Assembly: GCF_002251385.1 (NCBI RefSeq) | Contig: NZ_NPJJ01000033.1 | Location: 89,814-153,813 of the forward strand | Reading direction: 5' to 3' | Source: Prevotella sp. P5-108 | GTDB lineage: Bacteria; Bacteroidota; Bacteroidia; Bacteroidales; Bacteroidaceae | DNA length: 64,000 nt | In this document: positions 45,449 through 54,768 of the stretch, piece by piece | Position numbering within the stretch: position 1 is the stretch's first letter | Layout of the letters: each line of letters begins with the position of its first letter | The notes under the pieces: generated by a model | What the model was told of the DNA's origin: nothing | Databases searched by the model: none | The model's input: only the letters and a program-made list of their open reading frames with translations | Made by a program: the position numbers and the translations under genes

Positions 45449-45485
45449 AAAAAGCGAACGCCTAATCATCAGCGTTCGCTTTTTC
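45449..45485. terminator. Bidirectional terminator after the 45018 lipoprotein
   Basis: The stem AAAAAGCGAACGC/GCGTTCGCTTTTT (13 bp) with a 10-nt loop serves both the lipoprotein and the convergent pheT operon. Confidence 0.9.
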
Positions 45486-45510
45486 CGTTTCCGTTATCAG
45501 GGTCTCCGTG

Positions 45511-45765
45511 TCAGAATCCCATCTCTTCCAGAGCCGTAGCCAACTGGTCAGGACAACTGGTGGGCTTGGCGCCGCAGCGGATGCCCTGCAGACGGGCCTT
45601 GACATCCTCGGCTTTCATACCGCGGATGAGGGCGCAGATGCCTTGCAGGTTGCCGTGGCAACCACCCATAAAACTGACATTCTGTACACAGCCGTTGTCA
45701 TCGACATCGATGTCTATCTGGCGGCTGCAGGTGCCCTGGGGGATATAGCTATAATGCTTCATCAT
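45511..45765 (-). CDS. TSCPD-domain protein (TIGR03905 type)
   Basis: The 84-residue protein begins KHYSYIPQGTCSRQIDIDVD and ends CGAKPTSCPDQLATALEEM. The TSCPD motif and three further cysteines are those of the short TSCPD proteins (TIGR03905), related to a C-terminal zinc-binding region of some ribonucleotide reductases. Function is unknown. It is the last gene of the pheT-yebC run, starting 3 bp from the yebC stop. Two adjacent ATGs (45765 and 45762) cannot be separated. Confidence 0.85.
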   Translation of the reverse strand: MMKHYSYIPQGTCSRQIDIDVDDNGCVQNVSFMGGCHGNLQGICALIRGMKAEDVKARLQGIRCGAKPTSCPDQLATALEEMGF

Positions 45766-45768
45766 CAA

Positions 45769-46500
45769 TTAGTCCTCAGCGGGTTTCATATTGGTGTACA
45801 CGTTCTGTACATCGTCAAACTCCTCGAGCTTCTCTACCATCTTGCCGATGGTCTCACGCTGTTCGGGAGTGACGTCCTTGAGGTCGTTGGGGATACGGGT
45901 AAACTCGGCGCTGGTAATCTCGTAGCCATTCTGCTCGAGATAGTGCTGGATGTCGCCAAAGCTCTTGGGGTCGCCATAGATGGTAACCTCACCCTCTTCG
46001 TCGTCCTCGTCGAACTCGTCATCCACTCCGAAGTCAATCAGTTCGAGTATCAGGTCGTCCATACTCATGCCGTCTTTCATCTTGAAAGTAAAGACTGCCT
46101 TGTGGTCGAAGAGGAAGCTGAGCGAGCCCTGGGTACCCAGGTTGCCGTTGAACTTGTTGAACACCGAACGTACATCGGCCACGGTGCGGGTGGTGTTGTC
46201 GGTGAGTGAGTCTACGAAGACTGCGATACCGTGGGGGCCATATCCCTCATAGGGCACCTCCTTGTAGTCGCTCTGGTCTTTACCCATAGCGTTCTTGATG
46301 GCGCGCTCGATGTTTTCCTTGGGCATGTTCTCACGTCTACAGGTAGCTATGATAGCACGCAGTGTAGGGTTGTTTTCGGGCTCTGGGCCACCGGCCTTTA
46401 CGGCAATGGCAATCTGCTTGCCCAGTTTGGTAAACGTACGGGCCATGTGACCCCATCTCTTCAATTTCGTAGCTTTACGATATTCAAATGCTCTTCCCAT
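45769..46500 (-). CDS. YebC/PmpR-family protein
   Basis: The 243-residue cytoplasmic protein opens MGRAFEYRKATKLKRWGHMA and has CRRENMPKENIERAIKNAMG and GYGPHGIAVFVDSLTDNTTR, the signatures of the YebC/TACO1 family. Members are described both as transcription regulators and as aids to translation of proline-rich stretches. An acidic insertion (DDEFDEDDEEGE) sits before the last domain. It overlaps no gene but lies 14 bp after the pheT stop. Confidence 0.93.
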   Translation of the reverse strand: MGRAFEYRKATKLKRWGHMARTFTKLGKQIAIAVKAGGPEPENNPTLRAIIATCRRENMPKENIERAIKNAMGKDQSDYKEVPYEGYGPHGIAVFVDSLTDNTTRTVADVRSVFNKFNGNLGTQGSLSFLFDHKAVFTFKMKDGMSMDDLILELIDFGVDDEFDEDDEEGEVTIYGDPKSFGDIQHYLEQNGYEITSAEFTRIPNDLKDVTPEQRETIGKMVEKLEEFDDVQNVYTNMKPAED

Positions 46501-46513
46501 TGGGTTTAGTGTT

Positions 46514-48982
46514 TTATCGGAGCTCGGCTCCAAGTTTATTTTTAATGTTATTAATCAGTTTGGTCATGATGGCGTCTATGGCCTTGTCATTGAGGGTGCG
46601 GGTGGCATCCTGGATGATGAAGTTTACGGCATAGCTCTTCTTGCCTTCGGGCAGGTTCTTGCCCTGATACACGTCGAAGAGTTCCACGCGCTTGAGCAGC
46701 TTCTTCTCTGTCTGGAAGGCGATTTCCTCTATCTGGGCAAACTTCACACTGTTGTCGATGAGCAGTGCCAGGTCGCGGCTTACGGCAGGATACTTGGAGA
46801 TTTCCTGATACTCGAGCTTGTTCTTGCGCACTGCCTTCATCAGCGTATTCCAGTGGATGTCGGCATAGTATACGGGGTTGGCGATGTCGGCAGCCCGCTG
46901 CAGCTTGTGGGAGAGTATTCCCAGCTCGGCTACGGTCTTGCCGCCGCGTGTCATCACCTTCAGGCCGGAGGCGAAGATATTGTTGTCGCTCGTTTCGACC
47001 ACCATCATGTTCTTGGTGAGGCCCACACGGGCAAATATATTCTGCACATAGGCATTGAGTTCACAGAACGAGCTGTCCTCGTCGGCATGGGCCCACGAGC
47101 CACACACGCGCTTGCCGGTAACCCACAGTCCGAGGTGAGCCTCTTCGACGTATGCCTTGCTGGGGTCTTCATAGCTCCAGCGGTCCTGATGGTAGTGGTA
47201 GCAGTTGCCCACCTCGAAGAAGCGCAGGTTGGCGTTCTTGCGGTTGGCATTGCGCACGATGCTCTCCAGGCCACCGAAGAGCAGCGTCTGCCGCATCACG
47301 CCGAGGTCGGCGCTCAGCGGGTTGACCACCTTGACGGTCTGTTCCCAGGGATAGGCGTTGAGGCCGGCCTGCTCGTAATAGCTCACCTTGGTGAGCGAGT
47401 TGTTCATAATCTCATAGAAGCCACAGCCCACGAGCTGCTCGCCGACAAGGTTCTGCAGACGATACTCGGCATCCTGCTCGGTCTGCACGGTGAGCGAAGA
47501 CTTGAGCTGGGTGGGAATCTCGACATTGTTGTAGCCGTAGATACGCAGGATGTCCTCGACCACGTCACAGGGGCGCTGCACATCGGTACGGTAGGCGGGC
47601 ACGTCGAGCACGAGGCCTTCGGCGTCTTCAGCCACCACCTTCATCTCCAGGCTTTCGGCTATCTGGCGTATCAAGTCGTGACCGATGGCCTTGCCTATCA
47701 GACGGTCGCAGTATTCATAGTCGAGACGCACCTGGGCGTCGGCGATGGGGGCGGGATAGACATCGTTGATTTGCATGGACACCTTGCCGCCAGCCAACTG
47801 GCAGCAGAGGATAGCGGCCTGCTTGAGGGCATAGATGGTGCCGTTGGGGTCGATGCCGCGCTCGAAGCGGTAAGAGGCATCGGTAGAGAGACCGTGGCGA
47901 CGGGCGCTCTTGCGAATCCAGGTGGGGTGGAAGTAGGCGCTCTCGAGCACCACATTGGTGGTGGTGTCATAGGTACCAGAGCCCTTGCCACCAAAGACGC
48001 CGGCGATACACATGGGCTCTTCGGCATTACAGATGCTGAGGTCGTGCTCGCCCAGCAGGTGCTCTTCGCCATCGAGGGTGACGAATGGGGTACCCTCGGG
48101 CTGGGTGCGCACTACTATGCGGTGACCCTTGACCATATCAGCGTCGAAGCAGTGGAGCGGCTGGCCGTAGGCCATCATCACGTAGTTGGTGATATCGACA
48201 ATATTGTTGATAGGACGCAGACCGATGGTGCTGAGCTTGTCCTTGAGCCACTGGGGGCTTTCCTTGACCTCGCAGCCGGTGATGCTCACACAGGCATAGC
48301 GCTTGCAGGCTTCGGTATTATCAATCTCTACCTCGATGGGCAGCGACTCGTTGTCTACCTTGAAGTCATCGCAGCTGGGGCGGTGGAGCGATGTCTCGTA
48401 GCCGTTGCGGCGCAACCAGGCATAGAGGTCGCGCGCCACACCATAGTGTGACAGGGCGTCAGAACGGTTGGCGGTGATATCCACCTCGATGAGCCAGTCG
48501 CTCTCCAGGTGGTAATATTCGGCGGCAGGCTGACCCACAGGGGCGTCCTCGGGCAGCACGATGATACCGTCGTGGCTGTTGCCTACTCCTATCTCGTCTT
48601 CGGCACAAATCATACCGAGCGACTCTACACCACGCAGCTTGCTGCGCTTGATGGTAAATTCCTTGTCGCCATCATAGAGCACACAGCCCAGGTCGGCAAC
48701 GATTACCTTCTGGCCGGCAGCCACATTGGGGGCGCCGCAGACGATTTGCTGGGGAGCTTCCTTGCCCAGGTCTACGGTGGTCACATGCAGGTGGTCCGAG
48801 TTGGGATGGGCCTCGCAGGTAAGCACTTTACCCACATAGAGACCCTTCAGACCACCACGGATAGACTGTACCTCTTCGAGGGCGTCCACTTCGAGGCCGG
48901 TAGAGGTGAGGGCTGCTGCGGTTTCCTGCGGAGTAAGACTGAAGTCAACATACTCCTTCAGCCACTTATAAGAAATATTCAT
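46514..48982 (-). CDS. pheT: Phenylalanyl-tRNA synthetase beta subunit
   Basis: The 822-residue subunit of the (alpha-beta)2 enzyme has an N-terminal tRNA-binding/OB domain (about 40-155, with VGKVLTCEAHPNSDHLHV), B3/B4 editing domains (CIAGVFGGKGSG), a B5 domain (DVQRPCDVVEDILRIYGYNN), a catalytic-like core and a C-terminal anticodon-binding domain ending IMTKLINNIKNKLGAELR. The alpha subunit gene is not adjacent. It is first in an operon with yebC and the TSCPD gene. The -7 box is at 49030-49037. Confidence 0.97.
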   Translation of the reverse strand: MNISYKWLKEYVDFSLTPQETAAALTSTGLEVDALEEVQSIRGGLKGLYVGKVLTCEAHPNSDHLHVTTVDLGKEAPQQIVCGAPNVAAGQKVIVADLGCVLYDGDKEFTIKRSKLRGVESLGMICAEDEIGVGNSHDGIIVLPEDAPVGQPAAEYYHLESDWLIEVDITANRSDALSHYGVARDLYAWLRRNGYETSLHRPSCDDFKVDNESLPIEVEIDNTEACKRYACVSITGCEVKESPQWLKDKLSTIGLRPINNIVDITNYVMMAYGQPLHCFDADMVKGHRIVVRTQPEGTPFVTLDGEEHLLGEHDLSICNAEEPMCIAGVFGGKGSGTYDTTTNVVLESAYFHPTWIRKSARRHGLSTDASYRFERGIDPNGTIYALKQAAILCCQLAGGKVSMQINDVYPAPIADAQVRLDYEYCDRLIGKAIGHDLIRQIAESLEMKVVAEDAEGLVLDVPAYRTDVQRPCDVVEDILRIYGYNNVEIPTQLKSSLTVQTEQDAEYRLQNLVGEQLVGCGFYEIMNNSLTKVSYYEQAGLNAYPWEQTVKVVNPLSADLGVMRQTLLFGGLESIVRNANRKNANLRFFEVGNCYHYHQDRWSYEDPSKAYVEEAHLGLWVTGKRVCGSWAHADEDSSFCELNAYVQNIFARVGLTKNMMVVETSDNNIFASGLKVMTRGGKTVAELGILSHKLQRAADIANPVYYADIHWNTLMKAVRKNKLEYQEISKYPAVSRDLALLIDNSVKFAQIEEIAFQTEKKLLKRVELFDVYQGKNLPEGKKSYAVNFIIQDATRTLNDKAIDAIMTKLINNIKNKLGAELR

Positions 48983-49029
48983 TGTCTGTTATCTTTATTG
49001 TATTGTGTTCGCTAAATGCTATTTGGGCG

Positions 49030-49037
49030 CAAAAGTA
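49030..49037 (-). promoter_or_regulatory. -7 box TACTTTTG for pheT
   Basis: Read on the minus strand this is TACTTTTG followed by CGC, 47 nt before the ATG. Confidence 0.6.
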
Positions 49038-49325
49038 ATATTTTTCCGCCACTTACGCAACTTTTTTGCGTGTAATATTCATTTTCTTCCGCCTTTTTAC
49101 ACCTTATTATATATATAAGGGGTGGCACATCAGACTGAGCGCCGGGGACTTTGGAGCGGCGCAGACCACCTCTACCCCGCTCTATGGGCACGAGCGAAGC
49201 ACCGGGGTGCCCCCGGCAAAGGCAATGTCTCGCCAGGCAAGGCGCAGAGCATCTTCCCGTCACCGCAGAGGCCACAGACGGCGACCTGCCGATGCCCTCT
49301 GCCGGCGCGTAACATCTGTCACGAA

Positions 49326-49394
49326 GGCTCGTGCCTATTGTTACGTGCCCACGTATCTTACGGCACGGGGGCACGTAACTTACGATACGAGCCG
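49326..49394. repeat. Complex inverted-repeat element, copy 2
   Basis: It shares with 24978-25045 the order GGCTCGT, GTTACGTG, CACGTATC.TA.GGCACG, CACGTAAC, GATACGAGCC. Perfect arms are 49340-49349 with 49370-49379 (10 bp) and 49326-49332 with 49388-49394 (7 bp). The rest of 49085-49500 shows no gene. Confidence 0.75.
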
Positions 49395-49504
49395 CCAACG
49401 CCGGTCAGGAGAGGCGTAATGGTGTCAGCCACGGCTCCATCATGGGCCTCCCGCCCCGTCGGGACGAAGCTGACGGCAGCTATGATGCTGAAACTGCATT
49501 TCAA

Positions 49505-49545
49505 CATGGTTGTAACACGGCTGAAACAACCATGTCGTAACTTTG
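49505..49545 (+). promoter_or_regulatory. Promoter with overlapping palindrome before the porin gene
   Basis: The -7 box TAACTTTG (49538-49545) is preceded by a perfect 9-bp inverted repeat, CATGGTTGT (49505-49513) and ACAACCATG (49526-49534). The half-site centres are 21 bp apart. It covers the expected -33 region, so it could be an operator. Confidence 0.6.
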
Positions 49546-49565
49546 CGCAAAATTCTAAAACGCTT

Positions 49566-50609
49566 ATGACAAAGCAATTTCTCATATTTACGCTATGCAC
49601 GGCGGTATGTGGCATGGCTGCCACCGCAGAAGCCGTGGCTCAAGACAACCAGAAAAGAAGTATGAAGATTGGCGGTACCCTGCGCTCCAAGTATGAATAT
49701 CAGACCAGCGAGGGGGAGGGCCGTTTCCAGGTGCGCACGGCACGTGTAAATGTGTCGGGCACGCTCTCGCCGGTGGTGTCGTACAAGGCGGAGATAGACC
49801 TCTGCGACGAGGGAAAAATCAAGATGCTCGACGCCTATACCACCATCACTCCCTCAGACCGGTGGGCACTGACGATAGGCCAGATGCGCGTGCCGTTCAC
49901 GATAGACGCCCACCGCTCGCCCCACCAGCAGTACTTCGCCAACAGGTCGTTTATCGCCAAGCAGGTGGGCAACATCCGCGATGTGGGTGCCAAGGCTGGC
50001 TACAACTTCAGGATGGGCTTCCCTGTCGTCATCGAGGCAGGTCTGTACAACGGCTCGGGACTTACCGACCAGAAAGACTACTGGACCAAGGGCATCAACT
50101 TCTCTGCCAAGATGCAGGCGATGCTCCCCGTGGGGCTCAACGTGGTGCTGAGCGCACAGAAAATCAAGCCCGAGGCGACGGGCATCATGATGTATGACGC
50201 CGGACTCAACTTCCACCGCCGCGGATGGGTGGTGGAGGCCGAATATCTCTACAAGCACTATGACGACGGGGCCTTCAAACCGGTACACGCCGTAGATGCT
50301 TTCGTCAACTACGACATCGCGATGAAGAAAGGATGTTTTACCAAGATTTCGCCGCTGCTGCGCTACGACTACATGACCGACCACAGCGACGGACACCGGT
50401 ATCTTGACGGCAAAAAGGACGAGGGCGGCAGCCTGATCGTCAACGACTACCGCCGCAGCCGTGTCACGGGTGGCGTGACGCTGAGCCTCGACAAGCCCTT
50501 CGTCAGCGACATCCGCATCAACTATGAGAAGTATTTCTACGCCACAGGCGCCATCGCCAAGCCTTCCGAGCGCGACAAGATAGTCATAGAGGTGGTCACC
50601 CACTTCTAA
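49566..50609 (+). CDS. Phosphate-selective porin O/P family outer membrane protein
   Basis: The 347-residue protein has a Sec signal (about 1-26). The body is a series of amphipathic strands, beginning MKIGGTLRSKYEYQT and ending YFYATGAIAKPSERDKIVIE with the usual C-terminal Phe. Segments LTIGQMRVPFTID and YNGSG are typical of the OprP/OprO porin family, which passes anions such as phosphate. The longer in-frame extension upstream (to 49122) lacks a signal and crosses the promoter. It is probably monocistronic and may be controlled by the palindrome at 49505. Confidence 0.87.
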   Translation: MTKQFLIFTLCTAVCGMAATAEAVAQDNQKRSMKIGGTLRSKYEYQTSEGEGRFQVRTARVNVSGTLSPVVSYKAEIDLCDEGKIKMLDAYTTITPSDRWALTIGQMRVPFTIDAHRSPHQQYFANRSFIAKQVGNIRDVGAKAGYNFRMGFPVVIEAGLYNGSGLTDQKDYWTKGINFSAKMQAMLPVGLNVVLSAQKIKPEATGIMMYDAGLNFHRRGWVVEAEYLYKHYDDGAFKPVHAVDAFVNYDIAMKKGCFTKISPLLRYDYMTDHSDGHRYLDGKKDEGGSLIVNDYRRSRVTGGVTLSLDKPFVSDIRINYEKYFYATGAIAKPSERDKIVIEVVTHF

Positions 50610-50645
50610 CGGCTGACGCCTGGGACTGATGGCTGGCGCGGGGTG

Positions 50646-51677
50646 TTAACGGTCGCTCGCTCGGGCCATACGCTCCTCGAGCGCCTCACGCAGGTTGTCG
50701 GTCGTGGCGAGCCCCAGCTTGCGGCGGATGTGGGCTCGCTGGGTGTTGACATTGCTCTCGGTCTTGCCGAGGAGACTGCAGATGTCGCCCAACTTCTTGC
50801 CACGGAGGATGAGCTGGCAGATGGATTTCTCGGAGGTAGTAAGCTCGGGGAAGATTTCGTCGATGCGCGACTTCTCGGTATCGCTTATGCGCATGAACTC
50901 AGCCACGTTGGCAAGGAGGTTCTTCTGCGAAGTCTCGCCCAGGATGTCGAGCAGATTGCGGGTATGCTCGGCGCCATAGCGGTCTGACGCCAGTCGCACA
51001 TAGGCCCTGATCTGCTTCTTGTTCAGGCGCAGTATCTGCATCAGTTCGGCTTCGTCGCGCCGCAGTTCGGTGTTCTCGACCTGGAGGCGACGGGCGTTTT
51101 TGGCGATATGGAAGCCCAGAAAACTGAAGAACACCAGCACCACAAAGAGCATGAAGTAATAGTCGATGAGCGTGGAGTTATTGGTCGTAATAATGCACAC
51201 GGTGTAGGTCACAAACATGATGGCGGTATTGACCTGGGTGATACGGGTGAGATAGGTGGAGAGCCCCACGATGGTATTGCCCGAGAGCAACAGCATGTTG
51301 ATGATGATGACCATATACTTGTGGTCCATCGCCGGCTCGAAGGCGCTGTAGAGCGTATCGGCCGACAGCGAGAGCTGGGTGGCAACGGTCATCAGCGACA
51401 GGGTGGTGACTATCTCTATCCTGCGCCATAGATAGGCTGCCATCACCACACTCGCCGTGACGAGCAGCAGCATATTGCTCACGCTGAAGAAATGATGGAA
51501 GGCGCCCGAGATGCCCAGGATGTTGGACGAGAGCAGCAGGACGAGGGCAATGTAATAGACTGAGAGGATAACCAGGCGGTGGTGACCGATATAGGAAGGC
51601 TCGCGTCGATGCATAAGCCCGCTGATGCCGCTACGGATAGTGGCAGATTCTCGGTCGTCGGTTGAGAAGGGTTTCAT
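50646..51677 (-). CDS. Membrane-bound LuxR-type regulator
   Basis: The 343-residue protein has six hydrophobic helices between about residues 33 and 200. A coiled segment (LQVENTELRRDEAELMQIL) leads to a C-terminal LuxR/GerE helix-turn-helix (LTTSEKSICQLILRGKKLGDI followed by NVNTQRAHIRRKLGL in part). This layout resembles other Bacteroidota one-component membrane regulators of unknown signal. It is convergent with the porin gene 36 bp away. The ATG at 51677 is chosen because a TAATTTTG box (51705-51712) lies just upstream. Confidence 0.85.
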   Translation of the reverse strand: MKPFSTDDRESATIRSGISGLMHRREPSYIGHHRLVILSVYYIALVLLLSSNILGISGAFHHFFSVSNMLLLVTASVVMAAYLWRRIEIVTTLSLMTVATQLSLSADTLYSAFEPAMDHKYMVIIINMLLLSGNTIVGLSTYLTRITQVNTAIMFVTYTVCIITTNNSTLIDYYFMLFVVLVFFSFLGFHIAKNARRLQVENTELRRDEAELMQILRLNKKQIRAYVRLASDRYGAEHTRNLLDILGETSQKNLLANVAEFMRISDTEKSRIDEIFPELTTSEKSICQLILRGKKLGDICSLLGKTESNVNTQRAHIRRKLGLATTDNLREALEERMARASDR

Positions 51678-51704
51678 TGTGACTGCGATTGTTTTTTGCG
51701 TCCC

Positions 51705-51712
51705 CAAAATTA
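51705..51712 (-). promoter_or_regulatory. -7 box TAATTTTG for the LuxR-type regulator
   Basis: Read on the minus strand this is TAATTTTG followed by GGG, 27 nt before the ATG at 51677. Confidence 0.55.
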
Positions 51713-51913
51713 AACATTTTTACGGACATTGACTGTTTTTAAGGCACTTTTTTTGACCTCAACTATCATTTTGACCATTTTTAAGGGTATCATGGTTTTC
51801 TTTTTAACCACCGTTTGATTAATTTTGCAGCACTCCAAGACATCAGACATACAGAACAAACCAGTATAAACGACCATAAAAAACTTGAAACACTTGAGAA
51901 TTGCACAGACTAC

Positions 51914-51986
51914 TCGCTTGGCTCGCGCCGTATACTTCATACAATTTGCTTTCACTTCATGACGCGGCGACAATGAGCCAAGCGAG
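51914..51986. repeat. Long perfect inverted repeat in the 51678-52178 gap
   Basis: CTCGCTTGGCTC (51914-51925) and GAGCCAAGCGAG (51975-51986) are perfect 12-bp arms around a 49-nt loop that has a further CGCCG/CGGCG pair. A plus-strand TAATTTTG box (51819-51826 region) lies about 90 bp upstream. No gene or tRNA fits. The remainder of the gap holds the two neighbouring promoters. Confidence 0.6.
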
Positions 51987-52104
51987 GGAGACAGACAGCA
52001 TCTCTCCTACTCCGGTTTTAGACTTTGTCATCATGGTTGCCACCTCACTCGGGGCGGAGATGACCTCCATCGGCCTGCAGAATAACTTATCATACAGCAA
52101 GTCG

Positions 52105-52159
52105 GACACAAAAAATAGGGAATTTTATTTTGTATTTCTCTCAGCTTGCACTACCTTTG
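52105..52159 (+). promoter_or_regulatory. Single copy of the promoter cassette before the YbhN-like gene
   Basis: TTG at 52130-52132, a 19-nt spacer and TACCTTTG at 52152-52159, with the same core CTTGCAC and geometry as the cassettes at 10881 and 15179. An imperfect AT-rich inverted repeat covers the -33. Confidence 0.7.
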
Positions 52160-52178
52160 CAATAAAAATAACGAGGTT

Positions 52179-53177
52179 TTGAAGAAGACAAGTAGTGATA
52201 TATTGAAGATACTGTTCTCGCTCATCTTGGGCGGGGCCATACTTTACTGGATGTACCGCGGCTTCGACTTTGCCCAGTTGGGCGACGTGATGCTGCATCA
52301 GATGGACTGGACATGGATGCTGCTGTCGCTACCCTTTGGCATACTGGCACAGGCATTCCGTGGCTGGCGATGGAAGCTGGCTCTCGACCCCTTGGGCGAG
52401 CATCCGCGCAACTCCACGAGCGTCAACTCGGTCTTCCTGTCCTACGCGCTGAGCCTGCTCATACCCCGCATCGGCGAGTTTACCCGCTGCGGCGTGCTGA
52501 AGCGCTACGACGGCGTGTCGTTTGCCAAAGCCTTGGGCACGGTGCTGACCGAGCGCGTCATCGACACGCTCTTTATCGGTCTGCTGATACTCGCCACCTT
52601 CCTCTATCAGTTCCCCATCTTCCATACCTTCTTCAACCAGACCGGTACAAGGCTCGACACCATGCTCTGCCAGTTTTCGACCACGGGCTACATCGTCACC
52701 GCCATCTGCGGCGTGGTGGCGATAATCTCCACGTTGGCACTGCTGCGTCAGTATACTATATATAATAAGGTGAAGAATACCATCAGCGACATGTGGGCAG
52801 GCATCACGTCGCTGCGCATGATGGACCGCCGCGTGCTCTTCATCGTCTACACGCTGGCGATATGGGGCTGCTATTTCCTGCATTACTACCTGACGTTTTT
52901 CTGCTTCGACGCCACCTCACACCTGGGCATCTCGTGTGCGCTGGTGACCTTCGTGGTCGGCTCGGTGGCAGTAATCGTGCCCACGCCCAACGGCGCCGGC
53001 CCCTGGCATTTCGCCGTCAAGACCATGCTCATCCTCTATGGCGTAACCGATACCGACGCACTCTACTTCGTGCTAATCGTCCACTCGGTGCAGACCCTGC
53101 TCGTCGTGCTGATAGGAGTTTACGCCTGGATAGCGCTGATGTTTACCCGGCGACGTATCATTGTACAATCAACTTAA
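52179..53177 (+). CDS. YbhN/UPF0104-type integral membrane protein (lysylphosphatidylglycerol-synthase-like flippase domain)
   Basis: The 332-residue protein has about eight transmembrane helices, with the family segments FRGWRWKLAL, LIPRIGEFTRCGVLKRYDGVSF (seen as IPRIGEFTRCGVLKRYDG) and PTPNGAGPWHFAV. Related domains form the flippase half of MprF and the YbhN proteins. The lipid is unknown. The start is a TTG at 52179, preceded by AGG. The first in-frame ATG lies after the first helix. It is 12 bp upstream of pepD, probably the same transcript. Confidence 0.85.
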   Translation: MKKTSSDILKILFSLILGGAILYWMYRGFDFAQLGDVMLHQMDWTWMLLSLPFGILAQAFRGWRWKLALDPLGEHPRNSTSVNSVFLSYALSLLIPRIGEFTRCGVLKRYDGVSFAKALGTVLTERVIDTLFIGLLILATFLYQFPIFHTFFNQTGTRLDTMLCQFSTTGYIVTAICGVVAIISTLALLRQYTIYNKVKNTISDMWAGITSLRMMDRRVLFIVYTLAIWGCYFLHYYLTFFCFDATSHLGISCALVTFVVGSVAVIVPTPNGAGPWHFAVKTMLILYGVTDTDALYFVLIVHSVQTLLVVLIGVYAWIALMFTRRRIIVQST

Positions 53178-53189
53178 CACTAAAATATC

Positions 53190-54647
53190 ATGAGTGAGAT
53201 TAAGAATTTGACACCCGAGTGCGTTTGGAAGCATTTCGACGCCCTCACCAAGGTTCCCCGTCCATCTGGTCATCTGGAACGAGTACAGCAGTTTCTCCTG
53301 GACTTCGCCGCACAAGCCGGAGTTGAAGCCTTCAAGGACAAAGGCAACAACATCGTCATGCGCAAGCCCGCTACACCAGGAATGGAGACACGCAAGACAG
53401 TAGTGTTGCAGGCCCACATGGACATGGTGCCCCAGAAGGCGCCCGACAGCCAGCACTGCTTTGAGACCGACCCCATTGAGACTTATATAGACGGCGACTG
53501 GATTAAGGCCAAAGGCACCACGCTGGGCGCAGACAACGGTCTGGGCATCGCAGCCATCATGGCTGTAATGGAAGCCAAAGACCTGAAGCACGGCCCCATC
53601 GAGGCGCTCATCACCGCCGACGAAGAGACGGGCATGTATGGCGCCAACGACCTGGAAGAGGGCATCCTCAACGCCGATATCCTGCTTAACCTCGACTCTG
53701 AAGCCTGGGGCAAGTTCGTCATCGGCTCGGCTGGCGGCGTAGACATCGACGCTTCTCTCGCCTACAAGGAGGTGGAGACCGACCCCGAAGATGTGGCGGT
53801 AAAGATTACCCTCAAGGGTCTGCGTGGCGGACACTCCGGACTGGAGATTCACGAGGGCCGCGCCAATGCCAACAAGTTGATGGTGCGCCTGGTACGTGAA
53901 GCCATCGAGGAATGTGAAGCACGCCTGGCAACATGGCATGGCGGCAACATGCGCAACGCCATCCCCTTTAAGGCCGAGACCGTGCTCACCCTCCCCAAGG
54001 AGAACGTAGAGGCACTCAAGGAACTGGTAGCCGAGTGGAAGGCTGACTTCGAAGACGAGTACAAGACCATCGAAAACAATATCGAACTCTACACCGAGGA
54101 TGTAGAGACACCCAAGACCGAGGTACCTGTAGAAATCCAGGACAACCTGATAGATGTCATCTACGCCTGCCACGACGGCGTGGTGCGCATGATACCCGTC
54201 TACCCCACCGTGGTAGAGACCTCGAGCAACCTCGCCATCATCGACATTGAGGGAGGCAAGGCTTCGTTTAAGATTCTGGTTCGCAGCTCGCGCGAGGACA
54301 TGAAGGAGTACACCGTCAACATGCTGCAGAGTTGCTTCAACATGGCCGGCATCAAGGTAGAGACCAGCGGCGACTACGGAGGCTGGGACCCCAACCCCGA
54401 CAGCGAAATCCTGAACCTGCTGCGCAAGATTTACAAGGAGCAGAACGGCAAGGATGCACTGGTACAGGTAGACCACGCAGGTCTGGAGTGCTCTGTCATC
54501 CTGGGCAAATATCCCAATATGGACGTTGTGAGCCTTGGCCCAACCCTCTGCTCACCCCATACTACCGGTGAGCGCTGTCAGATATCAACCATGCTTCCTT
54601 TCTGGAAGCTGCTGACAGCAACTCTGGAGCAGATAGCCGAGAAATAA
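53190..54647 (+). CDS. pepD: Aminoacyl-histidine dipeptidase (M20 family, PepD)
   Basis: The 485-residue cytoplasmic dizinc peptidase has metal-ligand motifs LQAHMDMVPQ, GADNGLGIAAI, TADEETGMYGAN and LLNLDSEAWG, and a late His in CSPHTTGERC. The lid/dimer domain sits between about residues 205 and 385. Family members cleave Xaa-His and related dipeptides. It is downstream of the YbhN-like gene and is followed by a terminator. Confidence 0.95.
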   Translation: MSEIKNLTPECVWKHFDALTKVPRPSGHLERVQQFLLDFAAQAGVEAFKDKGNNIVMRKPATPGMETRKTVVLQAHMDMVPQKAPDSQHCFETDPIETYIDGDWIKAKGTTLGADNGLGIAAIMAVMEAKDLKHGPIEALITADEETGMYGANDLEEGILNADILLNLDSEAWGKFVIGSAGGVDIDASLAYKEVETDPEDVAVKITLKGLRGGHSGLEIHEGRANANKLMVRLVREAIEECEARLATWHGGNMRNAIPFKAETVLTLPKENVEALKELVAEWKADFEDEYKTIENNIELYTEDVETPKTEVPVEIQDNLIDVIYACHDGVVRMIPVYPTVVETSSNLAIIDIEGGKASFKILVRSSREDMKEYTVNMLQSCFNMAGIKVETSGDYGGWDPNPDSEILNLLRKIYKEQNGKDALVQVDHAGLECSVILGKYPNMDVVSLGPTLCSPHTTGERCQISTMLPFWKLLTATLEQIAEK

Positions 54648-54674
54648 CAAGCCCCAACAGGCATACAACCACTG

Positions 54675-54714
54675 AAGTGTGGCAGGAGCAGACCGTTCCT
54701 GTCACACTTTTTTT
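54675..54714 (+). terminator. Rho-independent terminator after pepD
   Basis: The stem AAGTGTGGCAGGA/TCCTGTCACACTT (one mismatch) is followed by a run of T. Confidence 0.88.
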
Positions 54715-54768
54715 GATGGCGACAGTGAAAAAAATCGAGAAACGCCGTTCCATTACGGAGAATTTTAG

